Source: JANLSE01 sp038214135 (GTDB lineage Bacteria; Chloroflexota; Chloroflexia; Chloroflexales; Roseiflexaceae). From it: a DNA stretch of 47,852 bases. How positions within the stretch are numbered: the first letter of the stretch is position 1; each line of letters opens with the position of its first letter. Both the position numbers and the translations under genes were made by a program. Positions 1 through 8,099 of the stretch are shown in pieces. The notes under the pieces were generated by a model. That model searched no databases, was not told the DNA's origin, and saw nothing but the letters and a program-made list of their open reading frames with translations. The stretch is taken from contig JBBQSD010000038.1 of NCBI GenBank assembly GCA_038214135.1, forward strand, positions 1 to 47,852, written 5' to 3'.

Positions 1-1061
1 CGAGTGATACAGCACCGATCAAACTTGAGGCGATTGCGAAGGGCTTCACGAAACCATTGTATGTTACCAATGCAGGTGATGATAGCCAGCGTCTGTTTGT
101 TGTCGAACAGGCTGGGATCGTCAAGATTGTTCAGAATGGCGCAATAGTAGAAACACCGTTTCTGGATATTCACGAGCAGGTTGGATCGAGTGGCAGTGAG
201 CAGGGTCTGTTGAGTATTGCGTTTCATCCTAAATATCGTGAGAACGGCTATGTGTTTGTCGATTATACCGATAAGGATGGCGATACGGTTATTTCGCGGT
301 TTACCGCATCCGGCGATGCTGCCGATCCAGAGAGCGAACTGGTGCTGCTCAATATCGATCAGCCATATGCCAACCATAATGGCGGGTTGGTTCTGTTCGG
401 GCCAGATGGCTACCTATATATTGGCCTGGGTGATGGCGGCAGCGCTGGCGATCCCGAAAATCGAGCACAGGATCTCGATTCACTGCTTGGCAAAATCCTA
501 CGGATCGATGTCGATAGCGGTTCGCCATATGCCATTCCCAACGATAACCCATATGCCGATGGTGGCGGTAAACCAGAAATATGGGCCTATGGCCTGCGTA
601 ACCCCTGGCGCTTCTCATTCGATGACTCAACTGGCGATCTGTTCATTGGCGATGTTGGCCAGAACAAGTATGAGGAGATCAATTTCCAGCCAGCCGGCCA
701 GGGCGGCAGGAATTATGGCTGGCGGCAGGTTGAGGGCAATCACTGCTACAAAGAGGATTGCGACCAGGACGCCTATGTTGCGCCAATTGCCGAATATCCC
801 CACGAACAGGGCTGCTCCGTGACGGGCGGGTTTGTCTACCAAGGTGCAGCATTCCCGCAATTGCAAGGGAGCTATTTCTATGCAGATTATTGCCAGGGCA
901 CGATCTGGGCGCTCCAGCGGGCAGGAAATAGTTGGGATACCAGTGTTGCGCTGGAGAGCGATCTACGGATCAGTTCGTTCGGCATGGATCAGGATGGCGA
1001 ATTGTATCTCACCGATGGATCAAGCGGAGTGCTCTATCGGCTGGTTGCATCCAATGCCTGA
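1..1061 (+). CDS. PQQ-dependent sugar dehydrogenase (glucose/sorbosone dehydrogenase family), 5'-truncated
   Basis: The reading frame is open from the left edge (first full codon at base 3), so the N-terminus lies outside the window. The visible part is a six-bladed beta-propeller of the soluble glucose dehydrogenase / aldose sugar dehydrogenase family, which oxidises sugars with pyrroloquinoline quinone, usually in the periplasm or outside the cell. Family signatures seen are SEQGLLSIAFHP, NHNGG (the His is the usual catalytic base), GPDGYLYIGLGDGG, LLGKILRID, GLRNPWRFSFD and NYGWRQVEG. A cysteine pair (CYKEDC) lies in the loop of blade 4-5. The first ATG-like start in the track (TTG at 57) is internal and not the real start. 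The 3' end overlaps the convergent AceE-like gene by 28 bp. The propeller assignment is strong; the substrate is unknown. Confidence 0.88.
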   Translation, partial: SDTAPIKLEAIAKGFTKPLYVTNAGDDSQRLFVVEQAGIVKIVQNGAIVETPFLDIHEQVGSSGSEQGLLSIAFHPKYRENGYVFVDYTDKDGDTVISRFTASGDAADPESELVLLNIDQPYANHNGGLVLFGPDGYLYIGLGDGGSAGDPENRAQDLDSLLGKILRIDVDSGSPYAIPNDNPYADGGGKPEIWAYGLRNPWRFSFDDSTGDLFIGDVGQNKYEEINFQPAGQGGRNYGWRQVEGNHCYKEDCDQDAYVAPIAEYPHEQGCSVTGGFVYQGAAFPQLQGSYFYADYCQGTIWALQRAGNSWDTSVALESDLRISSFGMDQDGELYLTDGSSGVLYRLVASNA

Positions 1062-3403
1062 AACGCCGCTTCGGCGATCGAGAGTGGATCAAGCCCGAAA
1101 TGGCGATAGAGATCGGCCCGCGCCGCCGATAGCCCAAAATCATCGACACCCAAGGGGGTAACGGGCGCACCGGCAATGCCACCAAGCCATGCAAGTGCAT
1201 GTGAGGCACCATCGAGTATCGTCACAATTGGGGTTGGGTTGTGGCGCGGAAATAGATCATCGAGATTGGCACGATTGCGCCAGGCCTCATACAGTCGCCG
1301 TGGGCTGACGATATTGATCACATCGGCGGCAACCCCTTCGCGGCGCAAGTATTCGGCAGCAGCACACACCTCTGGGATGATCGCGCCAGCGGCAACAAGT
1401 TGAATGGATTGTTCAACTGCTGCTGTGGGGTAATCGCGTCTACTATCGATCAATCGGTAGCCACCACGCAGCACCTGTCGGCGCAATTCCTGCGGGCCAA
1501 GCCGTTGTAGGGCTGGTTCAAGCAATCGCTGATCAACCGGGCGTGTCGTCAGGCGTAGGTAGGTTGAGCGGCCATGTTCGCGATCACAGCAGGAGCGAAT
1601 CGCATCAAGCAGCAGCCATTCAAGCTCACGGGCAAAACATGGCTCGAATGATTCTAGCTTGGGAAGTTCGATCCCAATCGATGGCGTAATCGTGCTCTGG
1701 TGTGCGCCACCCTCTGGCGATAGCGTAATGCCAGCTGGTGTTCCGGCAACGATAAAGCGTGCGCCGGAATAGACGCCATAGATCAGTGCGTCGAGCCCGC
1801 GCAGCACAAATGGATCATAGACGGTTCCAATCGGAATAAGCTGTTGGCCACACAGATCATCGGCAAGACCAAACATGCCCAGCAGCATAAACAGGTTCAT
1901 CTCCGAGATACCCAGTTCGATGTGCTGCCCTGATGGGCCACGCTTCCAGCGCAACAGCCGATAGGCCTCGGTCTCATAATCCGGGTGCTCAATCGGCGAA
2001 TAGACGCCAGTTTTGTTGATCCAGCCTGCCAGATTTGTCGAAACCGACACATCCGGCGATGTGGTGACGATCCTGCGCCGTAGTTCGGGAATATCGGCCA
2101 GGCGCACCAGCAAGCGCCCAAATGCCTCCTGGGTGCTGATCTGATCTGGCACACTGAGTGCAACATCCAGTGGAACAGCGGCTGGATCGAGCATTTCTGC
2201 CGGGGGCCGTTGTTTTACCGGGGAACCGGCAAACAGCCGCGCTGCCATTGCAGCACACAACTCGCCTTCTGGCGTATCTGGCGCAAAGGCATCCCATTCA
2301 GTTCCAGGGCGAATGCCAAGCTGGGTTGCCAGTGTAGCGATCTGGTCTGCACTCAATAACTGCGAATGGTTGAGCGGATGGCCAGCAGTTGGCAGGCCAA
2401 AACCCTTGATCGTATAGGCAAAAATGATCGTCGGGCGGCGCGGTTCTTCATTCGTTTGCGCCAGAACCGCCAGCAACTCGCCCAGATCATGGCCGCCAAG
2501 ATTGGTGACAACCTCGCCAAGGGTTTCATCTGGAATATCGTGAAGCACTGCCGCGATTGTCGTTCCATCAGGGCAATCGAGCAACCGTTCGCGCATGGTC
2601 GGCGCTGGCAAGCGGATGAGCGCCTGATATTCCTCATTGCTCATCTCATCGATCCGCACACGCAACGCATCGCCGCCTGGCCGGGTAAACAGAGATTGCA
2701 GCAGGCGGCCATACTTGGCTTCCAATACACGCCAACCGAGATCAGAAAACAGGCGCTTGAGCCGTGCTGCCTTGATCCCCGGAATCACCCGATCCAGGCT
2801 CTGCCGGTTGAGGTCCACAATCCAGATCAGGTTGTCCAGGTTTTCGAGGGCCTCATCAAGCAGCGCCTCCCAGACATTGCCCTCATCGAGTTCGGCATCT
2901 CCGATCAGCGCAATAAAACGGCGTGATGTTACCTTCTCGAAATGAGCCATAGCATAGCGATGGGCCAAGGCGGCAAAGGCCGGAGCAACAGCACCAAGGC
3001 CGACCGAGCCAGTTGAAAAATCAACCTCATCTGGATCTTTTGTGCGACTGGGGTAGGATTGCAAACCGCCATAGGCCCGCAACTCCGTCAGGTAGCGCTG
3101 CGGCAGACGGCCAAGCAGATATTGAATTGCATGGAAGGCTGGCGATGAATGGGGCTTCACCGCAACCCGATCACCAGGTTGTAGGAAATCGAAGTACAGC
3201 GCCGTTAGGATCGAAACCATTGATGCTGAGGAAGCCTGATGCCCGCCGACCTTCGTTCCATCCAGGTTAGGCCGGACATTATTGGCATGATGAACGATCA
3301 GTGTTGCAAGCCAGAGCACACGCCGCTGCAACGCAGCAAGGGTCGCCAATTGTTCCGCCGATGGCAGTTGTTCTGAAAGCGGCTCTGGTGCATGGGTGAT
3401 CAT
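1034..3403 (-). CDS. AceE-like thiamine-diphosphate enzyme (pyruvate dehydrogenase E1 / transketolase-like)
   Basis: A 789-residue protein resembling homodimeric pyruvate dehydrogenase E1 (AceE), which decarboxylates a 2-oxoacid with thiamine diphosphate, rather than sugar transketolase. Seen: a GGHQASSAS stretch near residue 55 and SYPSRTKDPDE near 115, both laid out as in AceE, and the ThDP motif GDAELDEGNVWEAL with DLNRQSLD about 30 residues later, in place of the GDG...NN of transketolases. The pyrimidine-binding and C-terminal transketolase-like domains follow. It is shorter than E. coli AceE (887 aa). The ATG at 3403 has an AAGGA ribosome site, and the gene starts 24 bp after pgsA, so the two are probably cotranscribed. 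No E2 or E3 gene is nearby, so the substrate and complex are unproven. A transketolase-family orphan is the alternative. Confidence 0.8.
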   Translation of the reverse strand: MITHAPEPLSEQLPSAEQLATLAALQRRVLWLATLIVHHANNVRPNLDGTKVGGHQASSASMVSILTALYFDFLQPGDRVAVKPHSSPAFHAIQYLLGRLPQRYLTELRAYGGLQSYPSRTKDPDEVDFSTGSVGLGAVAPAFAALAHRYAMAHFEKVTSRRFIALIGDAELDEGNVWEALLDEALENLDNLIWIVDLNRQSLDRVIPGIKAARLKRLFSDLGWRVLEAKYGRLLQSLFTRPGGDALRVRIDEMSNEEYQALIRLPAPTMRERLLDCPDGTTIAAVLHDIPDETLGEVVTNLGGHDLGELLAVLAQTNEEPRRPTIIFAYTIKGFGLPTAGHPLNHSQLLSADQIATLATQLGIRPGTEWDAFAPDTPEGELCAAMAARLFAGSPVKQRPPAEMLDPAAVPLDVALSVPDQISTQEAFGRLLVRLADIPELRRRIVTTSPDVSVSTNLAGWINKTGVYSPIEHPDYETEAYRLLRWKRGPSGQHIELGISEMNLFMLLGMFGLADDLCGQQLIPIGTVYDPFVLRGLDALIYGVYSGARFIVAGTPAGITLSPEGGAHQSTITPSIGIELPKLESFEPCFARELEWLLLDAIRSCCDREHGRSTYLRLTTRPVDQRLLEPALQRLGPQELRRQVLRGGYRLIDSRRDYPTAAVEQSIQLVAAGAIIPEVCAAAEYLRREGVAADVINIVSPRRLYEAWRNRANLDDLFPRHNPTPIVTILDGASHALAWLGGIAGAPVTPLGVDDFGLSAARADLYRHFGLDPLSIAEAAFQALDATSR

Positions 3404-3427
3404 GGCGTCGTTCCTTGCTATGCTGCA

Positions 3428-4027
3428 CTATTCATCAGTTGGCAATCGGCCTGGCAATGCGGCGCGGAGGAGCGAGCGGGCTTTCCAGAAATACTCAACA
3501 CCAGAACCAACCGTCCAGATCAACGCAAGTGTGATTGGAATTGGCCAGAGTGATGTTAGCAACAGGAGTGGTCCGGGGATGCCGGGTGTGACACTGGCAG
3601 CGGCATCGATCAAACGCCAGATCAATGCCGTAACGGTAAACACGAGCTTCTGTTTGCCCCACGAGCGCGCCGAGATCACGACGCCAGCGGATGCGGCAAA
3701 CGAGCGCAGCCCCGAAACGGCAAACTCGCGCGCAATCACAATCACTGCCAACCAGGCGGGCAACAACCCGCGCTCGACCATCGGGATGAGCGCACCAGCA
3801 ACAAAGATTTTGTCGGAAATGGTATCGAGGAACACGCCCAATGCAGAGACAACCTGGAGTTTACGGGCAATTCTGCCATCAACAATATCGCTGATCGCCA
3901 TGGCCAGGAGCAATATCGCAGCAGCAATATCGGCCCAGGGAATAGCAACAGCGATCAGAAGGACCAGCAGTGGTGTGGTCACAATCCGAAAGATACCAAG
4001 CAGGTTGGGGAGATCGCGCTGGTTCAA
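3428..4027 (-). CDS. pgsA: CDP-diacylglycerol-glycerol-3-phosphate 3-phosphatidyltransferase
   Basis: A 199-residue integral membrane protein of the CDP-alcohol phosphatidyltransferase family, which makes phosphatidylglycerol phosphate for anionic phospholipids. The diagnostic D-x2-DG-x2-AR-x8-G-x3-D-x3-D motif is complete (SDIVDGRIAR, then GVFLDTISD, residues about 43-70). Several hydrophobic helices surround it. The start is a TTG at 4027 preceded by a strong GGAGGG ribosome site. The N-terminal MNQRDLPNLLGIFRIV (lacking the more common LTxxR but with N-L-L/I and R conserved) is normal for PgsA. A TATAAT box lies just upstream. It heads a two-gene unit with the AceE-like gene. Confidence 0.92.
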   Translation of the reverse strand: MNQRDLPNLLGIFRIVTTPLLVLLIAVAIPWADIAAAILLLAMAISDIVDGRIARKLQVVSALGVFLDTISDKIFVAGALIPMVERGLLPAWLAVIVIAREFAVSGLRSFAASAGVVISARSWGKQKLVFTVTALIWRLIDAAASVTPGIPGPLLLLTSLWPIPITLALIWTVGSGVEYFWKARSLLRAALPGRLPTDE

Positions 4028-4044
4028 ATGTCCCTCCAGGCTCT

Positions 4045-4050
4045 ATTATA
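4045..4050 (-). promoter_or_regulatory. Putative -10 box (TATAAT) of pgsA
   Basis: A perfect TATAAT followed by AGAG lies about 18 bp before the pgsA start on the minus strand. No good -35 hexamer at 17 bp is seen; TTGAAC lies 21 bp upstream. Confidence 0.5.
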
Positions 4051-4130
4051 GCAGCCTACATCAATCGTGAAGTTCAAACCTGGTGTCACATATATTTCCG
4101 GAATGACACATCACATGGCCAGCCATGAAT

Positions 4131-4205
4131 GTAGGGACGGTTCGCGAACTGCCCGTTTTGTGCATTATTGACCGTCGCGATGGGCGGTTCGCGAACCGCC
4201 CCTAC
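4131..4205. repeat. Inverted pair of GTTCGCGAAC palindromes
   Basis: Two 24-bp arms face each other (4131-4154 and 4182-4205) across a 27-bp loop. Each arm is itself palindromic around GGTTCGCGAACC and is bordered by GTAGGG / CCCTAC. The arms differ at two positions. It lies between the convergent-free 3' end of the GT39 gene and the pgsA promoter, and looks like a REP/BIME-type dispersed element. A single perfect copy of the core occurs at 7921-7948. Confidence 0.75.
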
Positions 4206-4226
4206 CCGGATGGCGCTGTGGCAACC

Positions 4227-6662
4227 CTAGTTGCCACGAACCTCTATCTCGCCAAGAACCAGCCGATTGGCGCTCAACCGTTGCGCTGCATCTACACCAG
4301 CAATGGAGAGCCGTGTGGCGGGTGAGCCATCGCCGCCGTACACACCAAGTACGATGGTATAGCGACCAGGCGGCAGATCCTTCGGTAAGAATATGGCTCG
4401 TTCATCGTGCAGCGGATCGCCAACGCGCCAGGTTGTTGTTTGCCCAGCAGGCGGATACCCAGCCAATGGTGGCGCATCATCATTGGCCAATGGTGGCAGC
4501 TCACAATCGCGACACAGATGCTGAAACATGCGATAGTTGTTGGTTGGCGGCGCAAAAGCAGCCCAATAGAGTGTAATTGGCAGTGTGCCACCAGGGCGAG
4601 CCACACCACCATGCAGATCGATACTGAAGCCGCGCAGCCGGATCTCGCCACCAAATATGGCCTGAAGCATAATATCTGGTTGCGGAACGATACCAGCCTG
4701 GCCAGCGTTATAGGTCTCGGGGAAACTCTGGCACATCACCGCAACGCCAATCAGGGCATCGCCTGTTCCACCACACGGCCATGTCTTTTGCGGGTACTGG
4801 AAGCGTAATCCAACCCAACCATAGCGATCATCCTGTGTTGGCAGGGGCTGGCCAGCCGGTGTTTCAGCAATCAGTTCGGCCAGGGTTTTTGGTGGATCCA
4901 CAATACGCGCATGGTCGGGGGCAATCAATAGTAATGCACGCTTTTTGCCAGCTGCCTGGGCATTAAAAAATGGCTCATAGCGGCGTTGCCAACAGGCACG
5001 GATCTCGGCAGGCGTTGTTCTGCCACAGGTATCGCCTTCCGCAAAGACGGGGAATGTGACTGGCTTCGGTAGTGGATCTGGCGTGACACGCGGCGCATAG
5101 TAGGCATACATTCCGGCAACATAGTATGGCTGAATCAGCACAAGATCATCGGGATGCACCCGCCGCGCAATATCGGTCACGGCTTCACGCCATTGTTCCT
5201 TGAGCGGATCACCACTGAATAAGCCCTTGTTTGGTTGAAACAGCGAAAGGCCACTACTGAGCAGCAGTACACCAAATAGTGCCCAACCAGCAATCAGCGG
5301 CCAACGACTCGCTCGTGCTGGATTTTGGTGTCGTTGAATAGGTGTTCGCTGCTGGCGAACAAATGGATAACTCGTTGCCAATAGCCAACCGGGAAACGCC
5401 ACCATGGCATAGCGCGATTCATACACCGGGGCGAATGCCAGCAGCGCCGCTAATAACAGGAGCGGCACAAACAACACACACAGCAGCGCAATCGCCTGTG
5501 GCTGCCGATCACGCGCATCGCGCACCAGAAGCACCAGCCCCCATAATCCAAGCAGCAGTGCAGGAAGCAGCCAGATCGCAGCAGGGAGCGCCAGAAAACC
5601 ATCGATATCGCCTGGTGATCGATCAAGATCGAAGCGCACAAACGTCAGCCACAGGCTTTCGAGCGGAACAATGCCGCTGCGCCCACCAAGCACACGTTCG
5701 ACAGCAGCAGCCCGCAGTGTTCCGGCCAAACCAATCGCGCCGCAGGCCAAGGCCAGCACAAGCGCCCCAATACGCCAGCGGCGAGCAAGCAGCGGGTGCC
5801 CAAGCGCAATCGCTAGCAGCACTCCTGTGATCACCAGGAGTGCCAGCCGATGCACCAGCAGGCTCGCCAACCCGACTGCCAGAACGATGGCCCAATCACG
5901 CAGGCTGCCACGCCGCATGGCGCGCAACAACAACCAGATCAGCACGGAAACGGCCAGAAACAGGAGGCTATAGGCTTTTGCATCCTGGGCATGCCAGAGC
6001 GCATATGGCGAGCATGCCGCAAACAGGCCCAGCGCGAACAGAGGCATGTTGCTACGTAGACGCTCCAGCAGAGCGTCTCTACCTTTGTCCTGACCTAGAC
6101 TTGCTGATTCGCTTGCTCCCCTCACCCCCAGCCCCGCTCTCCCACGCCGGGGCGAGGGGGATGGATTGATTGTGAACCCGTTGCTGCCCGCTCCACCTGT
6201 GGGAGCGCGGCTGGGGGTGAGGGTGGTTCCTGGTTCTTGTTCGCCTGTTCGCCTGTTCGCCTGTTCGCTTGGTATTCTGACTCCTGACTCCTGACTCCTC
6301 GGTTCCCGCAGTTCCCCGCCCGCCAGCACTACTACCACCACTGCCAGCGCGCCAGCCAGTGCAGATGGGAAGCGCAATGCCCATTCCGAATCGCCGACAA
6401 TCGAGACCCATAGTTTCAGGATCAGGTGATACAGCGGATAGCTCGCATCTGGGCTGATGAGTTCGCCGATCAATGTCAGCCAGCCCTTGCCAGTTTGGCC
6501 AGTGACTTCGGCCCAGGTGCCACCCTCATCCAGCCACAGGCTCTGGGCATCCAGCCGGTAAACACGCAGCAACATGGAGATTATGAAGATGATCGCCAGC
6601 GTGAACACAAGCCTGGAATTGCGTGATATGCGCTGCTGCACACCAATAATGAAATCAGGCAT
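4227..6662 (-). CDS. GT39-like membrane glycosyltransferase with a repeat-derived in-frame insertion
   Basis: An 811-residue polytopic protein resembling ArnT/PMT-type (GT39 superfamily) glycosyltransferases, which use polyprenyl-phosphate sugars at the outer membrane face. Seen: first helix, then RLDAQSLWLDEGGTW with the Asp-Glu pair expected of the first external loop, then WALRFPSALAGAL and SPYALWHAQDAKAYSL, the classic order. About eleven more helices follow, then a soluble C-terminal region with a beta-sandwich-like stretch (YWAAF, DLPPGRYTIVLGVY). I chose the ATG at 6662 because it overlaps the stop of the upstream GT4 gene by 8 bp (ATGCCTGA); the open frame extends to 6716. Between the second and third helix about 80 residues of low-complexity Arg/Ser/Pro/Gly sequence are encoded by repeats (6056-6298). 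Specificity is unknown. Confidence 0.82.
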   Translation of the reverse strand: MPDFIIGVQQRISRNSRLVFTLAIIFIISMLLRVYRLDAQSLWLDEGGTWAEVTGQTGKGWLTLIGELISPDASYPLYHLILKLWVSIVGDSEWALRFPSALAGALAVVVVVLAGGELREPRSQESGVRIPSEQANRRTGEQEPGTTLTPSRAPTGGAGSNGFTINPSPSPRRGRAGLGVRGASESASLGQDKGRDALLERLRSNMPLFALGLFAACSPYALWHAQDAKAYSLLFLAVSVLIWLLLRAMRRGSLRDWAIVLAVGLASLLVHRLALLVITGVLLAIALGHPLLARRWRIGALVLALACGAIGLAGTLRAAAVERVLGGRSGIVPLESLWLTFVRFDLDRSPGDIDGFLALPAAIWLLPALLLGLWGLVLLVRDARDRQPQAIALLCVLFVPLLLLAALLAFAPVYESRYAMVAFPGWLLATSYPFVRQQRTPIQRHQNPARASRWPLIAGWALFGVLLLSSGLSLFQPNKGLFSGDPLKEQWREAVTDIARRVHPDDLVLIQPYYVAGMYAYYAPRVTPDPLPKPVTFPVFAEGDTCGRTTPAEIRACWQRRYEPFFNAQAAGKKRALLLIAPDHARIVDPPKTLAELIAETPAGQPLPTQDDRYGWVGLRFQYPQKTWPCGGTGDALIGVAVMCQSFPETYNAGQAGIVPQPDIMLQAIFGGEIRLRGFSIDLHGGVARPGGTLPITLYWAAFAPPTNNYRMFQHLCRDCELPPLANDDAPPLAGYPPAGQTTTWRVGDPLHDERAIFLPKDLPPGRYTIVLGVYGGDGSPATRLSIAGVDAAQRLSANRLVLGEIEVRGN
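6056..6082. repeat. GACGC-type hairpin inside the GT39 gene
   Basis: An inverted repeat, GTAGACGCTC and GAGCGTCTCTAC (one extra CT in the right arm), around a 5-bp loop. It resembles the intergenic hairpins at 26871-26904 and 11584-11623 but here is translated. Confidence 0.65.
6119..6223. repeat. 105-bp MITE-like element with 24-bp inverted ends, inside the GT39 gene
   Basis: Left end 6119-6144 (CCCTCACCCCCAGCC, then CTCTCCCA) and right end 6200-6223 (TGGGAGC, then GGCTGGGGGTGAGGG) are near-perfect inverted copies about 55 bp apart. A related half-element sits between recJ and gltX (30070-30118). It contains no stop on the minus strand in the gene's frame, so it is translated. Confidence 0.75.
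6239..6270. repeat. Tandem 8-bp repeat (GTTCGCCT x4)
   Basis: Four consecutive copies of GTTCGCCT, the last with one change, lie inside the GT39 gene. They encode the QANRRTGEQ-type stretch. Confidence 0.85.
6278..6298. repeat. Tandem 7-bp repeat (TGACTCC x3)
   Basis: Three exact copies of TGACTCC lie in the GT39 coding region. Two more copies occur at 8086-8099, abutting the stop codon of the isomerase gene, which is a normal intergenic setting for this word. Confidence 0.85.
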
Positions 6663-7905
6663 CGTGCTGCTCAAGTGCTTGTTGATAGACCTGTTCAAAT
6701 CGTAGCGCTGCCACATCCCAGGTCAACTCCTCAAGCACGCGCTGCCGCGCATTGGCCCCAAGCCGTTTGGCCAATGGACGATCATCAAGCAAACGAATAA
6801 TTGCTGCTGTGATCGACTGTGGGTCACGTTCGGGAACTAGGATGCCATGCTCACCATCGCGAATGACATCCGGGATTCCGGCGAGGCGCGAGGCAACGAT
6901 TGGCCGTGCTGCACTCATTCCTTCCAATAGGACATTCGGCAGGCCATCCATATTGCCATTTTGATCACGAATAGAAGGCACAACATGCACATCGGCAGCA
7001 CCAATCAGTGCCGCAGAATCTTCACGGCTCAGTTGCCCTGGGAAGCGCACCGATGCGCTCAACCCATGTTCCTGAACCTGGCGCTCAAGTTCATCGCGTA
7101 GATCGCCATACCCGCCAATCACCAGGATTGCGTTGGGATGCTGAAATACTACCTGTGCAAACGCCTCGATCAAATACGTCAGACCCTTTTTATACACCAA
7201 CCGGCTGACGCTAACAACCAGTGGCGCATCGAATGGCAATCCCAGATCAACACGTATCTGCCGCGCTGCGGCTGGGTCAGGCCGGAACGCAGCGCTATCC
7301 ACACCATATGGCACTGTTCGTGTTCGCTCAACAGGTGCGCCAAGCCGCAGCGCTCGCTGATGCAGATCGGCACTGCATGCCGTGATCCCGCCAGAGCCAC
7401 GAAAGATCGCCGCTGCCGTTACAGAAAGGGCAGCGGCCTTCTCGGCGAGATACACATCGGAACCATGCAAACTCACAACCAATGGCAGATGCGCCAGCCT
7501 GGCTGCAATCAGGGCTGGTAAGCCATTCGGCAGCACCCAATGTGCATGAACAAGATCAAATGATCTGGATTGCTGAGATATTTGGCGCATCAGCGCAGCC
7601 AGCGATGCCATGAGTGCCAGCGGTGCCGCGGCCAACGCAGCACCCTTCAGGCCCACATCCGCTTTCAGGGCGGCCGCATAGCCCCAGACATTCAGCGCCG
7701 GATGGGGCGCATATCGAAATGGGTGTAGAACAACGCCACGTTCAACTGCATTGCGCCGTAGCTCAGGATGATAGGGAAGCACCACATGGATGGTATGGCC
7801 GCGCTGCACCAGCCCGGCCGCAATCTCCTCGATGAATGGTGCCGTCGCTTCACCCGCCCATTTTGGATAGGAGGAGGTCAGCATCAGGATATTGAGCGGT
7901 CGCAC
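6655..7905 (-). CDS. Glycosyltransferase family 4 (GT-B fold)
   Basis: A 416-residue cytoplasmic glycosyltransferase with two Rossmann-like domains. The N-terminus reads NILMLTSSYPKWAGE with HGSDVY near residue 150. The C-terminal donor domain has SRLVYKKGLTYLIEAF, GGYGD and PSIRDQNGNMDGLPNVLLEGM, the last holding the E-x7-E-type nucleotide-sugar motif (GxPxVLxEGM). It adds an activated sugar to a lipid or glycan acceptor. I chose GTG at 7905, preceded by GAGGCGAT at ribosome-site distance. The open frame runs to 7947, but its first codons are encoded by the palindrome at 7921-7948 and are unlikely to be coding. The stop overlaps the start of the GT39 gene, so the two probably act in one glycan pathway. 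Confidence 0.88.
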   Translation of the reverse strand: MRPLNILMLTSSYPKWAGEATAPFIEEIAAGLVQRGHTIHVVLPYHPELRRNAVERGVVLHPFRYAPHPALNVWGYAAALKADVGLKGAALAAAPLALMASLAALMRQISQQSRSFDLVHAHWVLPNGLPALIAARLAHLPLVVSLHGSDVYLAEKAAALSVTAAAIFRGSGGITACSADLHQRALRLGAPVERTRTVPYGVDSAAFRPDPAAARQIRVDLGLPFDAPLVVSVSRLVYKKGLTYLIEAFAQVVFQHPNAILVIGGYGDLRDELERQVQEHGLSASVRFPGQLSREDSAALIGAADVHVVPSIRDQNGNMDGLPNVLLEGMSAARPIVASRLAGIPDVIRDGEHGILVPERDPQSITAAIIRLLDDRPLAKRLGANARQRVLEELTWDVAALRFEQVYQQALEQHDA

Positions 7906-7920
7906 GCAATCGCCTCGAAA

Positions 7921-7948
7921 GTTGGGGCGGTTCGCGAACCGCCCCAAC
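7921..7948. repeat. 28-bp perfect palindrome (GTTCGCGAAC core)
   Basis: Two 14-bp halves are exact reverse complements around CG. It shares its core with the arms at 4131-4205. It lies directly upstream of the GT4 ribosome site, so it could affect expression through mRNA structure. Confidence 0.85.
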
Positions 7949-8021
7949 AGCGAATTACCAATTATCCACCCGATAGACGACCCAACGGGCCGCCTCTACC
8001 GCGGGATTGTTATCATTCGGC

Positions 8022-8043
8022 GGGCAGACACGCCGGTCTGCCC
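8022..8043. repeat. GGGCAGAC hairpin
   Basis: GGGCAGAC and GTCTGCCC pair across a 6-bp loop (ACGCCG), and CTACC follows. It is a dispersed-palindrome type in the gap between the isomerase stop and the GT4 start, and could also act as a weak terminator, though no T-run follows. Confidence 0.65.
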
Positions 8044-8085
8044 TACCACCAGGCATTACCATACATCAATGGGAAGTGCGCCTTC

Positions 8086-8099
8086 TGACTCCTGACTCC
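8086..8099. repeat. TGACTCC x2 tandem word
   Basis: Two copies of the same 7-bp word found inside the GT39 gene (6278-6298). They end at the last base of the isomerase stop codon. Confidence 0.75.

Noticed and set aside
1034..1061. 28-bp overlap of converging genes as a frameshift sign
   Set aside because: Both frames are intact to their natural ends; short convergent overlaps are common.
2366..2926. 186-aa ORF antisense to the AceE-like gene
   Set aside because: A shadow of a strongly conserved gene; composition is not protein-like.
4125..4325. 66-aa plus-strand ORF over the palindrome pair
   Set aside because: It runs through the inverted palindromes and into the end of the GT39 gene, with no ribosome site and no recognisable protein.
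5342..5830. 162-aa ORF antisense to the GT39 gene
   Set aside because: Antisense of hydrophobic codons yields an Ala/Arg/Gln-rich stretch; no support.
6239..6298. Tandem 8-bp and 7-bp words as a CRISPR array
   Set aside because: Units are too short, have no spacers and lie in a coding frame; no cas gene nearby.
7906..7947. N-terminal extension of the GT4 gene
   Set aside because: The codons come from the 28-bp palindrome; the GTG at 7905 has the ribosome site and the normal GT4 start.
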